DNA of 15,147 nucleotides from Pseudomonadota bacterium (GCA_023433775.1 JAEYTY010000011.1:1-15147); one strand, 5' to 3'. Positions 5,829 through 12,676 are shown, numbered from the stretch's first letter. Notes: generated from the letters alone by a model not told the origin. Made by a program: numbers and translations.

Positions 5829-6635
5829 TCAGGCCGGTATCGCAATACCCTCGCGGCGGCAGAGTTCTTCCATGGCGCTGCCCGGCGGCGGCGGGGGCAT
5901 GTCGGCGCGGCCGCGCCGGGTCAGTTGGCTGCGCCACAAATGGATCGCCAGAGTATCCGGACCCACAAAGGGATCGACACTCGACCCCGGCAACATCAGC
6001 TCGGGAATGCGTTCATAAGGAATGGGATAAAGCGCCGAGCTGGGCAGCACATGGCCCGACAGGCCGCGCTTTTTGACGTGATAGGTCAGCGCCATGGGGC
6101 CGGTCGCGCCATATTGCATGAATTCGGGCGCCACCTTCTGTCCCAGCAACCGCTTCAGCGCGACTTCAAACCGCCGCAGCGGCGGCAGGTGCGGCTCAAG
6201 CAGGGGCCGCTGCTCTTCCGTAAAAATCGCCAGCAGGTCATCAAGCAGCGGCGCATCGGCGGGGATATGGAGAACAGCGCCATTGACCGAGCCGGGATGT
6301 TCATAGGCCATCAGATAATCCGGCGGCCCGGCAAGCGGACGAACGCAATAGACGTCGAGATCGGCATAGACCCCCCGGCCCTGCCGCAGCGCGCTCATGC
6401 GGAAATAATCCGAAAATACGCCGGGCGTGCCCCTGCCCTTGTAAAAGACCAGCTTTTCGCGCGGCAGCACTTCGGCGGCGTCGCGCGCAATCGCCCCTTC
6501 CGGCAGGCCGGGCACAGGATCGAAGGAATAGACTTCCACCTCATGGCCCTGCCGGCGGAAGGACGCAATCGACAGCGCCTCCAGCCAGCTCATCGGCCCA
6601 TGCCAGAAACTCACGATTGTGGGCAGGTTGGTCAT
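5829..6635 (-). CDS. DXD-motif sugar-binding glycosyltransferase
   Basis: A 268-residue protein starting at ATG 6635, where family similarity begins (LPTIVSFWHGPMSWLEALSI); no clear Shine-Dalgarno sequence precedes it. Residues 72-100 (GVFSDYFRMSALRQGRGVYADLDVYCVRP, in sections) carry the signature of the Gly_transf_sug/alpha-1,4-glycosyltransferase group: an SD-x-xR helix followed by the metal- and nucleotide-sugar-binding D92-x-D94. Further on are VNGAVLHIPAD, ATGPMALTYHVKK and the late AIHLWRSQ, which is the usual C-terminal 'H.W..SW' element with R in place of the second aromatic. No transmembrane segment is present, so it is probably cytoplasmic, adding a sugar to a lipid-linked or surface glycan. 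Donor and acceptor are unknown. No polysaccharide gene cluster surrounds it. It follows the MFS gene on the same strand but is separated from it by a strong hairpin. Confidence 0.8.
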   Translation of the reverse strand: MTNLPTIVSFWHGPMSWLEALSIASFRRQGHEVEVYSFDPVPGLPEGAIARDAAEVLPREKLVFYKGRGTPGVFSDYFRMSALRQGRGVYADLDVYCVRPLAGPPDYLMAYEHPGSVNGAVLHIPADAPLLDDLLAIFTEEQRPLLEPHLPPLRRFEVALKRLLGQKVAPEFMQYGATGPMALTYHVKKRGLSGHVLPSSALYPIPYERIPELMLPGSSVDPFVGPDTLAIHLWRSQLTRRGRADMPPPPPGSAMEELCRREGIAIPA

Positions 6636-6656
6636 CGGGCGGCATCTGCTGTGGTG

Positions 6657-6692
6657 GACGTTCGAGTGGGCTTTTCGCCCGTCTCGAACGTC
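6657..6692 (-). terminator. strong nested hairpin between MFS gene and glycosyltransferase
   Basis: Perfect 10-bp outer arms GACGTTCGAG (6657-6666) and CTCGAACGTC (6683-6692) enclose an inner GGGC/GCCC stem (6668-6671 and 6677-6680) with a TTTTC loop. It starts 16 bp past the MFS stop and ends 22 bp before the glycosyltransferase ATG. It would be a stable end for the MFS transcript. No T-tract follows on the minus strand, so it may act with Rho, as a 3' stabiliser, or as a leader structure of the downstream gene. Confidence 0.6.
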
Positions 6693-6708
6693 TTGCCAAG
6701 CCCGGATG

Positions 6709-8286
6709 TCAGCGCGTGACCATTGCCGGTGCGCCAACCACCGCGGCGGTCGCCTGTTCTTCGGCGTCGATTTCGGCCTCCGGCTCCTCGCGCAGCGAAT
6801 TGGCGAGGGGCCGCTCTTCGAGCAGGAAGCTGAGACCAAAAGCCAGCACCGCGGCTCCGGCGGCGGTGTAAAACACCGGATGGAGCGCGCTGGCAAAGGC
6901 TTCCAGCACCATGTTGCGCACGGGTTCGGGCAGAGCCGCGACGGCCTGCGCACTGAAACTGCCGGTGCCAGAGCCTGCGGGCATCACATCGCCCAGCCGG
7001 GCGGCGAGGCCGCCGGTGAAGATGGCGCCAAAGACCGACACGCCGATGGAGCCACCGATCTGGCGGAACAGGGTCGTGCCCGCCGTTGCCACGCCCACCA
7101 TGTCACGCGGCACGGCGTTTTGCGTTGCAGTGATGCTGACGCTGTTGACGGGGCCGATGCCGGCGCCAACAAGGAACATGTAGAGCGCGACAAGCCAGGA
7201 CGGGGTTTCGAGCTGCATATTGGCCAGCAGCACGACGCCGATGATGAGCACGAAGGTGGCGATGATCGGCAGGATGCGATAGCGGCCGGTGCGGGTCATC
7301 AGGAAGCCCGAGATCATCGAGGTGCCGATCAGGCCCACCATCATCGGCACCAATTGCAATGCGGAATCGGTGGGCGACACGCCCTTGGCCAGTTGCAGAT
7401 ACATGGGCAGGAAGGTGATCGAGCCGAACATGGCCATGCCGACGAGGAAGCCAACCGCGCTGGTGACGGCAAAGGTATTGTTGCGGAAAAGTCCAAGCGG
7501 CAGCACGGGTTCCGGGGCGCGGGTTTCGACCCAGATGAAGGCGGCAAGGCCCGCGATGGCGGCGATGACCAATCCGATGATTTCTGCCGAGAACCAGGGC
7601 CAGGTATTGCCGCCCAGCGAGGTTGCCAGCACGAAGGCAGTCAGCCCGCCCGAAAGCAGCACGAAACCGGCATAGTCGATGGAGTGTTTTACGCGCTCGC
7701 CACGCGGCTTCAGCGCCACGGCGATGACGGCCAGCGCCGGAACGCCCAGCGGCAGGTTGATGAGGAAAATCCACTGCCAGGAAAAATGCTCGACGATAAA
7801 GCCGCCGGCCAGCGGGCCAACCACGGTGGCCACGCCAAACACGGCGCCGAACAGGCCCTGCACCTTGCCACGCTGGCGCGGCGGGATGATGTCAGCCACC
7901 ACAGTCATGGCAACGACCATGAGACCGCCACCGCCCAGCCCCTGCACGGTGCGGGCAATGATCAGAAAGGTCATGCTGGCGGCCAAAGCCGAGAGAATAG
8001 AGCCGACAAGAAAGATGACGATGGCCACCTGCAGCACGATCTTGCGGCCATAGAGATCGCCCAGCTTGCCATAGATGGGCGCAACCACGGTCGAACTCAG
8101 CAGGTAGGCGATGACCACCCATGTCAGATGGTCGAGCCCGCCGAGTTGCCCAACAATGCTGGGCAGCGCGGTGGAAACAATGGTCTGGCCGAGCGAGGCC
8201 AGCAAAAGTGTGACGGCGACGGCGCCGATGACCAGTCGGGTTGACTGGTCCTCAGGCGCATCGGCTGGTTGAATTGGGTCTGACAT
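6709..8286 (-). CDS. DHA2-family MFS multidrug exporter (EmrB/QacA type)
   Basis: A 525-residue inner-membrane proton/drug antiporter of the 14-helix type. ATG 8286 is chosen for its GAGG 9 nt upstream and because hydrophobicity starts soon after. Motif D1 (LGQTIVSTALPSIVGQLGG, about 32-50) precedes motif A (GKLGDLYGRKIVL, about 73-85). Motif C of drug exporters is at about 147-162 (GAVFGVATVVGPLAGG), and the DHA2-type SWQWIFLINLPLG follows at about 169-181. The length, the central pair of extra helices and the late ATAGTTLFRQIGGSIGVSVFGAIF helix fit EmrB/QacA relatives. The C-terminus is an acidic cytoplasmic tail. It is divergent from a MarR-type regulator whose probable operator overlaps its promoter, so I infer substrate-induced derepression. 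The exported compound cannot be told; no EmrA-like periplasmic adaptor gene is nearby. Confidence 0.92.
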   Translation of the reverse strand: MSDPIQPADAPEDQSTRLVIGAVAVTLLLASLGQTIVSTALPSIVGQLGGLDHLTWVVIAYLLSSTVVAPIYGKLGDLYGRKIVLQVAIVIFLVGSILSALAASMTFLIIARTVQGLGGGGLMVVAMTVVADIIPPRQRGKVQGLFGAVFGVATVVGPLAGGFIVEHFSWQWIFLINLPLGVPALAVIAVALKPRGERVKHSIDYAGFVLLSGGLTAFVLATSLGGNTWPWFSAEIIGLVIAAIAGLAAFIWVETRAPEPVLPLGLFRNNTFAVTSAVGFLVGMAMFGSITFLPMYLQLAKGVSPTDSALQLVPMMVGLIGTSMISGFLMTRTGRYRILPIIATFVLIIGVVLLANMQLETPSWLVALYMFLVGAGIGPVNSVSITATQNAVPRDMVGVATAGTTLFRQIGGSIGVSVFGAIFTGGLAARLGDVMPAGSGTGSFSAQAVAALPEPVRNMVLEAFASALHPVFYTAAGAAVLAFGLSFLLEERPLANSLREEPEAEIDAEEQATAAVVGAPAMVTR

Positions 8287-8349
8287 TGCGGCAATCCTCG
8301 GCAAAGGGGACGGCGCGCGGCGTCGACCCTTGATCGTAAATTCGTGCCG

Positions 8350-8380
8350 CTTATATCTGCTTGACACATTTACATGTCAA
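8350..8380 (-). promoter_or_regulatory. promoter of the MFS exporter gene
   Basis: On the minus strand a perfect -35 TTGACA (8380-8375) is followed by GATATA (17-bp spacer) or TATAAG (19-bp spacer, 8355-8350) as -10. Transcription would start near 8344, about 58 nt before ATG 8286. The -35 box is the right arm of the MarR-type palindrome, so repressor binding would block it. Confidence 0.6.
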
Positions 8381-8381
8381 G
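8360..8381. promoter_or_regulatory. MarR-type operator between MFS and MarR genes
   Basis: A perfect inverted repeat CTTGACA (8360-8366) - 8 bp - TGTCAAG (8375-8381), 22 bp in all. Its size and symmetry fit a MarR dimer site. Each arm contains TTGACA reading outward across the palindrome, so each can serve as the -35 of one of the two divergent promoters. The minus-strand promoter has a plausible -10. On the plus strand I find only weak -10 candidates near 8384-8390. Confidence 0.65.
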
Positions 8382-8423
8382 AGCATGTATTTGCTGGAAA
8401 CATGCAATACCCTGAGGGCTGCC

Positions 8424-9035
8424 ATGCCTCTGAACGCCAATTCCGATCTCAACACATTGCTGCGCAAGGCCGGCATTGACGGCGCGACCGCCGATGCGGT
8501 GATCGATATAGACAGCATGTTGCAACAGTGGCGGCGCCGCGCCATGAAACGCGAACTCGGCCAGCGGGCGCTGGTCGATCTGCGGATCGGCATCGACCTG
8601 CCGCAATATGACGTGCTCGCGGCCATTGATGGTCCGGCGCCCGAATTTGGCGGCGAGGGCGGCGAAACCATGGTGGCGACAGTGGCCGAGCGGCTCAATA
8701 TCGACCCCTCCCGCGCCAGCCGGCTGGTGAGTGAAATGGTCGAAAAGGGTTTTGCACGGCGGGCCGTGAGTCAGGCCGATGCGCGCCGCACCATTATTGA
8801 GCTGACGCCGAAGGGCACGGCAGTCGTCGCCAATGTGCGCGCCTATAAATATCTGCTGGTCGGCGATTTTCTCAGCGTCTGGACGAAGGAAGAACTGGCC
8901 ACCTTCGTCCCGCTGCTCAAGCAGTTTTCAACCTGGGTCGACGGCGCAGATGCCGCGGCGGCGAAATATGCCGCCGAAATCGAGCAGATGGCGCGCTCGC
9001 TCGGCCAGACAGAACCTGAAAAGGCCGAGCTATAA
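8424..9035 (+). CDS. MarR-family transcriptional regulator
   Basis: A 203-residue protein. ATG 8424 is preferred: GAGGG lies 5 nt upstream, while ATG 8385 lacks a ribosome site and an even earlier TTG at 8361 lies inside the operator. The winged-helix domain covers about 60-135, with a recognition helix at about 95-109 (DPSRASRLVSEMVEKGF, the usual MarR 'S..TR.V..LE..G' position) and a wing at about 110-128 with the family's D-x-R-R/T signature (QADARRTIIELTPKG). Helices at about 25-50 and 137-195 should form the dimer interface. An unusual feature is the length: an N-terminal extension of about 45 residues and an Ala/Glu-rich C-terminal helix make it longer than the typical 140-160. It is divergent from the DHA2 exporter and most likely represses it and itself, with release by a ligand. 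It converges on the helicase gene, 17 bp away. Confidence 0.9.
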   Translation: MPLNANSDLNTLLRKAGIDGATADAVIDIDSMLQQWRRRAMKRELGQRALVDLRIGIDLPQYDVLAAIDGPAPEFGGEGGETMVATVAERLNIDPSRASRLVSEMVEKGFARRAVSQADARRTIIELTPKGTAVVANVRAYKYLLVGDFLSVWTKEELATFVPLLKQFSTWVDGADAAAAKYAAEIEQMARSLGQTEPEKAEL

Positions 9036-9043
9036 GCTATTCC

Positions 9044-9066
9044 CCAGCCTGGTCAGAACGGGCTGG
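9044..9066. terminator. possible bidirectional terminator between MarR and helicase genes
   Basis: Arms CCAGCC (9044-9049) and GGCTGG (9061-9066) with an 11-nt loop lie in the 17-bp space between convergent genes and run over the helicase stop codon. There is no T-tract. It is short, so a terminator role is only possible. Confidence 0.3.
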
Positions 9067-11068
9067 TGCGCTTCTTCTTGTGGTCCTTGGGCTTGGCCGA
9101 TTTGGGATTGACGGCCTTGCTCTTGGCGGGGCGCGGTTCACCCTCAGGTGTCGGCTTGGCCCATTTCGGCTTGCCCTTGTCCTTCACCGTCACATGAGGC
9201 GAGCGGGCGGGCTTTGTTTTTTCCGCGCGCGGCGGACGGCCTTCCTGTGGCCGCTCCGACCTTTTCGGGCGCTCGCTTTGCCACTCGGCCTTGGGGCGTT
9301 CTGATCTCTGCGGACGCTCCGCCGGTGCTTCAAAGTCATCGGCCTGCAAGGCAGACGAGCCATAGCGCTGCTTGCGGTCTTCGCGCACAGGGCGCGCGGT
9401 CGCCGGGTCGTAGCGTTCAACCGGACCAGGCGGACGACGCTTTGGCGGCGCCCGGTCAGGCCGCTCACCCGGACCTTCAATAGCCGAGATGGTCACGCCG
9501 CGTTCGCCCGAGCCATTCTTGGCCACGGCGCGCGCAAAGGCATCGACCTTGTCGGCCGCGATCTCGAAGATCGTTTCGGTATCGAAAATGCGGATCGAAC
9601 CGATAGCCGACTTGGTGACATTGCCCGCCTTGCACAGCATTGGCAGCAGCCAGCGCGGTTCGGCCCGCTGCTTGCGCCCGATGGTCGCCTTGAACCACGC
9701 GCCACCGGCAAAAGCCTCGCGACCGCGCGGTTCGCGTCCGGCATCGTCGCCGATGCTCTGGGCGGAAATGTCCTCGGGAACGGGTCGTGCCGCGGGCTGC
9801 TGGCGCAGATAGGCCGCCGCAATTGCTTCGGGGCTGTGAAGTGTTAGCAGTGTGCTAACGAATTCCTTCTCTTCGTCACTGGTCGGCGTGGACAATATCT
9901 CGGCATTGAGGATCGACTGGCGATAGCGCTCCTCGATGTCCGCCGCCGTCGGCGGAGAGAGCATTTCGACATCCAGCCGCGCCGTCTTGAGGATGCGCTG
10001 GGCCACGCCGCGCCGATGGCTGGCGGCAATGATCACACAGGTCCCCTTGCGCCCTGCCCGGCCCGTGCGGCCAGAGCGATGCAGCAAAGTGTCTGCATTT
10101 GTTGGCAAATCGGCGTGGATCACCAGATCGAGATTGGGCAAGTCGATGCCGCGCGCCGCCACGTCCGTCGCCACGCAGATCCGCGCCCGCCCGTCGCGCA
10201 TGGATTGCAGGGCATTGGTGCGCTCGGCCTGGCTCAATTCGCCCGACAGGGTCACGACATCAAAACCGCGATTATGCAGCCGCGCCGAAAGGTGTTTCAC
10301 CCCTTCGCGGGTCGAGGCAAACACAATCGTATTCACCGAGTCGAACCACAAAAGCGTATTGATTACAGCGTTTTCGCGCTCGGCGGAGGGCACGAGCATA
10401 AGCTTGTATTCGATGTCGGTGTGCTGCTCGCTGGAGCTTGTGGCACTAATGCGCAGGGCATCGCGCTGGAAGGTTTTGGCCAGTTGCGCAATGGGCTTTG
10501 GCACTGTCGCCGAGAACAGCAGGGTCCGCCGATCCTCGGGCGCCGCATCGAGGATGAATTCAAGGTCTTCACGGAAACCGAGATCGAGCATTTCGTCGGC
10601 CTCGTCGAGCACCACCGCCCGCAGCGCCGACATGTCCAGCGCCCCGCGGGTAATATGATCGCGCAGGCGGCCGGGCGTACCGACCACGATATGCGCGCCG
10701 CGCTCCAGCGCCCGCCGCTCGGTCCGCGCGTCCATGCCGCCCACGCAGGGTGCCGTCCGTGCGCCGGTTTCGGCATAGAGCCAATCGAGTTCGCGCTGCA
10801 CCTGCATGGCCAGTTCACGGGTCGGCGCGATCACCAGCGCCAGCGGCGCGCCGCCCTGGCCAAAGCTCTCCTCTTCACCCAGCAGCGTACGCGCAATGGC
10901 CATGCCGAAGGCAACGGTTTTGCCAGAGCCGGTCTGGGCCGAAACCAGGAGGTCGCGCCCTTCCGTCTCCGCCTCGATGATGGCCGACTGCACGGGTGTC
11001 AGCGTCTCATAGCCCTTGGCAGTGAGGGCGCGGGCGAGTGGGGCAAAGATGGTCTCGGGCAGGGACAA
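9053..11068 (-). CDS. DEAD-box ATP-dependent RNA helicase with DbpA-like RNA-binding domain
   Basis: A 671-residue helicase. The start is probably TTG 11068, reading M-SLPETIFAPLARAL; no ATG is available before the conserved Q-motif region and the ribosome site is weak. Motifs in order: TPVQ at about 24-27, motif I AQTGSGKT (44-51), Ia PTRELA (82-87), Ib TPGR (131-134), II DEAD (155-158), III SAT (186-188), IV IVFAST (248-253), V TDVAARGID (301-309), VI HRSGRTGRAG (330-339). After a linker, about 456-525 (FKATIGRKQRAEPRWLLPML, then SIRIFDTETIFEI) matches the RNA-binding domain of DbpA-type helicases, which in E. coli directs binding to 23S rRNA. The last 135 or so residues are a disordered, highly basic Arg/Lys/Pro/Ser tail. 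A ribosome-assembly or mRNA-remodelling role is inferred. Whether it is DbpA, CsdA-like or a lineage-specific paralogue is unclear, so I give no symbol. Confidence 0.93.
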   Translation of the reverse strand: MSLPETIFAPLARALTAKGYETLTPVQSAIIEAETEGRDLLVSAQTGSGKTVAFGMAIARTLLGEEESFGQGGAPLALVIAPTRELAMQVQRELDWLYAETGARTAPCVGGMDARTERRALERGAHIVVGTPGRLRDHITRGALDMSALRAVVLDEADEMLDLGFREDLEFILDAAPEDRRTLLFSATVPKPIAQLAKTFQRDALRISATSSSEQHTDIEYKLMLVPSAERENAVINTLLWFDSVNTIVFASTREGVKHLSARLHNRGFDVVTLSGELSQAERTNALQSMRDGRARICVATDVAARGIDLPNLDLVIHADLPTNADTLLHRSGRTGRAGRKGTCVIIAASHRRGVAQRILKTARLDVEMLSPPTAADIEERYRQSILNAEILSTPTSDEEKEFVSTLLTLHSPEAIAAAYLRQQPAARPVPEDISAQSIGDDAGREPRGREAFAGGAWFKATIGRKQRAEPRWLLPMLCKAGNVTKSAIGSIRIFDTETIFEIAADKVDAFARAVAKNGSGERGVTISAIEGPGERPDRAPPKRRPPGPVERYDPATARPVREDRKQRYGSSALQADDFEAPAERPQRSERPKAEWQSERPKRSERPQEGRPPRAEKTKPARSPHVTVKDKGKPKWAKPTPEGEPRPAKSKAVNPKSAKPKDHKKKRTSPF

Positions 11069-11114
11069 TGCAGTTCTTTCGTGGAGGAGATCGTGACTTA
11101 TAGCACAAACAAGC

Positions 11115-11140
11115 AAAAAGGCCGCCCGGCGGGCGGCCTT
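11115..11140 (-). terminator. Rho-independent terminator of ndk
   Basis: On the minus strand a 10-bp GC-rich stem, AAGGCCGCCC with GGGCGGCCTT (plus-strand arms 11118-11127 and 11131-11140) and a 3-nt loop, runs into TTTTT. It lies 25 bp past the ndk stop and about 50 bp before the helicase start, so it separates ndk from the helicase gene on the same strand. Confidence 0.85.
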
Positions 11141-11164
11141 CGAATTTCAATGGCGCTAAGGCGC

Positions 11165-11587
11165 TTAGCCTACGAGCTCTTCATCCGAGAAGAAATACTT
11201 GATTTCCTGGGCGGCAGTCTCGGGAGCGTCCGAGCCGTGGACCGAGTTCTCGCCGACGGAAAGAGCGAATTCCTTGCGGATGGTGCCGGCATCGGCATTG
11301 GCCGGGTTGGTCGCGCCCATGATTTCGCGGTTCTTGAGGATGGCGTTTTCCCCTTCCAGAACCTGCACGACGACCGGCGAGGCGATCATCTGCTCGACCA
11401 GTTCACCAAAGAAGGGACGGTCCTTGTGAACCGCATAGAAACCCTCGGCCTGGGCGCGGGTCATGTGGATCTTCTTCATCGCGATCGGGCGCAGGCCTGC
11501 TTCCTCGAACTTGGTGAGGATCTTGCCGATCAGGTTACGGCGGACGGCATCGGGCTTGATGATGGAAAAGGTGCGTTCGAGCGCCAT
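11165..11587 (-). CDS. ndk: nucleoside diphosphate kinase
   Basis: A 140-residue cytoplasmic enzyme, the standard length. It transfers the gamma-phosphate of ATP to nucleoside diphosphates by a phosphohistidine ping-pong mechanism, balancing NTP and dNTP pools. The N-terminus MALERTFSIIKPDAVRRNLIG (in part) is the family hallmark Lys-Pro-Asp-Ala. The catalytic histidine is His117 in NSVHGSDAPETA, and Lys11, Tyr51, Arg87 and Asn114 fall at the expected active-site places. ATG 11587 is fixed by homology, with an AAGGA ribosome site upstream; longer readings have no family similarity. The gene has its own promoter candidate at 11628-11656 and a strong terminator at 11115-11140, so it is probably transcribed alone. 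Nothing odd is seen in it. Confidence 0.98.
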   Translation of the reverse strand: MALERTFSIIKPDAVRRNLIGKILTKFEEAGLRPIAMKKIHMTRAQAEGFYAVHKDRPFFGELVEQMIASPVVVQVLEGENAILKNREIMGATNPANADAGTIRKEFALSVGENSVHGSDAPETAAQEIKYFFSDEELVG

Positions 11588-11627
11588 GGGGTTCGATCCT
11601 TGAATGGGTCTGTTGGAAAGGTGGCGC

Positions 11628-11656
11628 CTTGTAGCGGCGAAGTGTGACGGAGGCAA
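11628..11656 (-). promoter_or_regulatory. probable ndk promoter
   Basis: On the minus strand TTGCCT (11656-11651) as -35, a 17-bp spacer and TACAAG (11633-11628) as -10. The spacing is ideal and each box matches 4 of 6 consensus positions. Transcription would start near 11621, giving a leader of about 34 nt. Confidence 0.42.
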
Positions 11657-11686
11657 GATGGGGCCGTTGCGCGCCACCGTGATCTT

Positions 11687-11700
11687 TTGACCTTGGTCAA
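11687..11700. promoter_or_regulatory. TTGACC-TT-GGTCAA palindrome upstream of ndk
   Basis: Six-base arms TTGACC (11687-11692) and GGTCAA (11695-11700) separated by TT. It lies about 30 bp upstream of the probable ndk -35 box and past the terminator of the next minus-strand gene, so it could be an operator for ndk. No cognate regulator is nearby and a chance occurrence cannot be excluded. Confidence 0.3.
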
Positions 11701-11721
11701 CAGCGCCGTCACGCACCCTGG

Positions 11722-11751
11722 AAAATGGATTGCCCGGCCAAGCCGGGCAAT
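11722..11751 (-). terminator. terminator of the 11788-12189 gene
   Basis: A perfect 10-bp inverted repeat, ATTGCCCGGC (11729-11738) and GCCGGGCAAT (11742-11751) with a 3-nt loop, lies 36 bp past the stop of the minus-strand secreted-protein gene. On that strand it is followed by CCATTTTC. The stem is strong and the T-tract short, consistent with intrinsic termination. Confidence 0.7.
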
Positions 11752-11787
11752 ATCGCTCGTCGTGATATCGGCGAGCTTGAACCGAAG

Positions 11788-12189
11788 TCAGTCGTGGTCG
11801 ACGTCGGTCTGGCCCTTGGCGATCACACTGCCGTCAGGAGCGGTGAGCGTGACATCGACGAGCGAGATGATGTGCTCGGCCTGCACCGTCTGCTCCACTT
11901 CGATCTCTACGGCCTGCATGGTGCATACTTCAGCGGTGGAAATGGTCGGGAAAGTGACAAAGAGCGTGCCGTCGACCACCTCGCCCACCTCGGCCGGTCC
12001 GACGTCCTCACAGGCGCCGCCGGTATATTCGAACTCGATAGTAATCTGGTTCGGATTGATGCGGTCGGCATCCAGATCGTTGAAAGCGGCTGGCGCGGCG
12101 ACGGTATCGCCTGCCTTATCCTGTGCGAGGGCCGGGCCGGCGAGGAAAATGGCAGCGATTGCGGCAAGTGCGGCGGGCTGGAATGACAT
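11788..12189 (-). CDS. small secreted protein of unknown function
   Basis: A 133-residue protein from ATG 12189, with a purine-rich AGAGAG stretch as a possible ribosome site. Residues 1-22 form a standard Sec signal peptide ending in GPALA before Gln23 (signal peptidase I type; no lipobox Cys). The mature part of about 110 residues is acidic (many Asp and Glu) with alternating hydrophobic strands (ITIEFEYTGG, TLFVTFPTIS, EIEVEQTV, VDVTLTAPDGS) and two cysteines, Cys60 and Cys89, which could form a disulfide in the periplasm. This suggests a small beta-sandwich. I do not recognise the family. Its own terminator follows at 11722-11751. The next secreted-protein gene lies 130 bp upstream on the same strand, beyond a structured spacer, so the two may or may not be co-transcribed. 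Confidence 0.7.
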   Translation of the reverse strand: MSFQPAALAAIAAIFLAGPALAQDKAGDTVAAPAAFNDLDADRINPNQITIEFEYTGGACEDVGPAEVGEVVDGTLFVTFPTISTAEVCTMQAVEIEVEQTVQAEHIISLVDVTLTAPDGSVIAKGQTDVDHD

Positions 12190-12273
12190 GAAGGGCTCTC
12201 TTCAAATTCTTCTCTATAACGCCCCCATCACCCTTCGTGCCGCGACAATCAGGCGACAGCGTGACGCTGGATT

Positions 12274-12310
12274 GGTCCGAAGAACGGACCGGCCAATGAC
12301 CGGCCCGTCC
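12274..12310 (-). terminator. overlapping alternative hairpins after the 12320-12676 gene
   Basis: Two stems share the segment 12286-12290. One pairs GGTCCG (12274-12279) with CGGACC (12285-12290), loop AAGAA. The other pairs GGACCGGCC (12286-12294) with GGCCCGTCC (12302-12310) with one mismatch. They start 10 bp past the minus-strand stop. The likely role is transcript termination or 3' protection; since only one stem can form at a time, attenuation of the following gene at 12189 is a remote alternative. No long T-tract follows. Confidence 0.5.
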
Positions 12311-12319
12311 GGCGCGGGA

Positions 12320-12676
12320 CTATTCAGGGGTCAGCGTTTCCGTTCCGGTGCCATCCAGCCCGGTAACAGTCCAGATGCCGTCCATGCTGCCGTCTTCCAT
12401 GATTTCATAGATCAGCAGGCCCAGCGCGTCGCCCTGCGTATAGACAGCCGCAAAAGCATTGCCATTGCGCATACAGACGCCGGTGGATGTAGTTTCGCCT
12501 GTGGCCCATTCAATGGCGCAGGTCGTTTCGCTCAGAAGGCTGATCTCGGCTGTGCCCGAATAGCTCGAACCATTGAGATTGGTGCCCTCGACGGAATAGC
12601 TGCCGCCAACATCCTGGGCAGCAACGACGGAACAGGTAGCCAGCGCGAAAGCACTGGCGAGGACGATGTGACGCAT
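12320..12676 (-). CDS. small secreted beta-rich protein of unknown function
   Basis: A 118-residue protein from ATG 12676, preceded by GGGAG at a good distance; a second in-frame ATG 21 bp upstream (12697) has no better site. Residues 1-20 are a signal peptide ending VVAA before Gln21. Cys15 in that segment is preceded by Thr, which argues against a lipoprotein. The mature part has a Gly/Ser/Thr-rich repeat-like pattern of short strands: GSYSVEGTNLNGSSYSGTAE, then TTCAIEWATG, TTSTGVCMRNGNAFAA, ALGLLIYEI, GSMDGIWTV and GTGTETLTP. I recall similar small exported proteins across Rhizobiales with the same GTN.nG..Y.G and CxIxWxTG...GxCMRNGxAFAA motifs, but no assigned function. Cys53 and Cys68 may form a disulfide. 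An eight-stranded barrel-like fold is only a guess. Confidence 0.72.
   Translation of the reverse strand: MRHIVLASAFALATCSVVAAQDVGGSYSVEGTNLNGSSYSGTAEISLLSETTCAIEWATGETTSTGVCMRNGNAFAAVYTQGDALGLLIYEIMEDGSMDGIWTVTGLDGTGTETLTPE

Noticed and set aside
6619..8244. 541-codon plus-strand open frame opposite the MFS gene
   Set aside because: Its product is dominated by His, Gly, Asp and Gln with no hydrophobic core. It is the complement of an intact 14-helix transporter.
8361..8423. Upstream starts (TTG 8361, ATG 8385) for the MarR gene
   Set aside because: TTG 8361 is the -35/operator sequence and ATG 8385 lacks a ribosome site; ATG 8424 has GAGGG at 5 nt.
9053..11587. ndk and helicase as an operon
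   Set aside because: A strong intrinsic terminator at 11115-11140 lies between them.
10016..11647. 543-codon plus-strand open frame opposite the helicase and ndk
   Set aside because: It spans two well-supported genes, their spacer and the ndk terminator, and shows no domain of its own.
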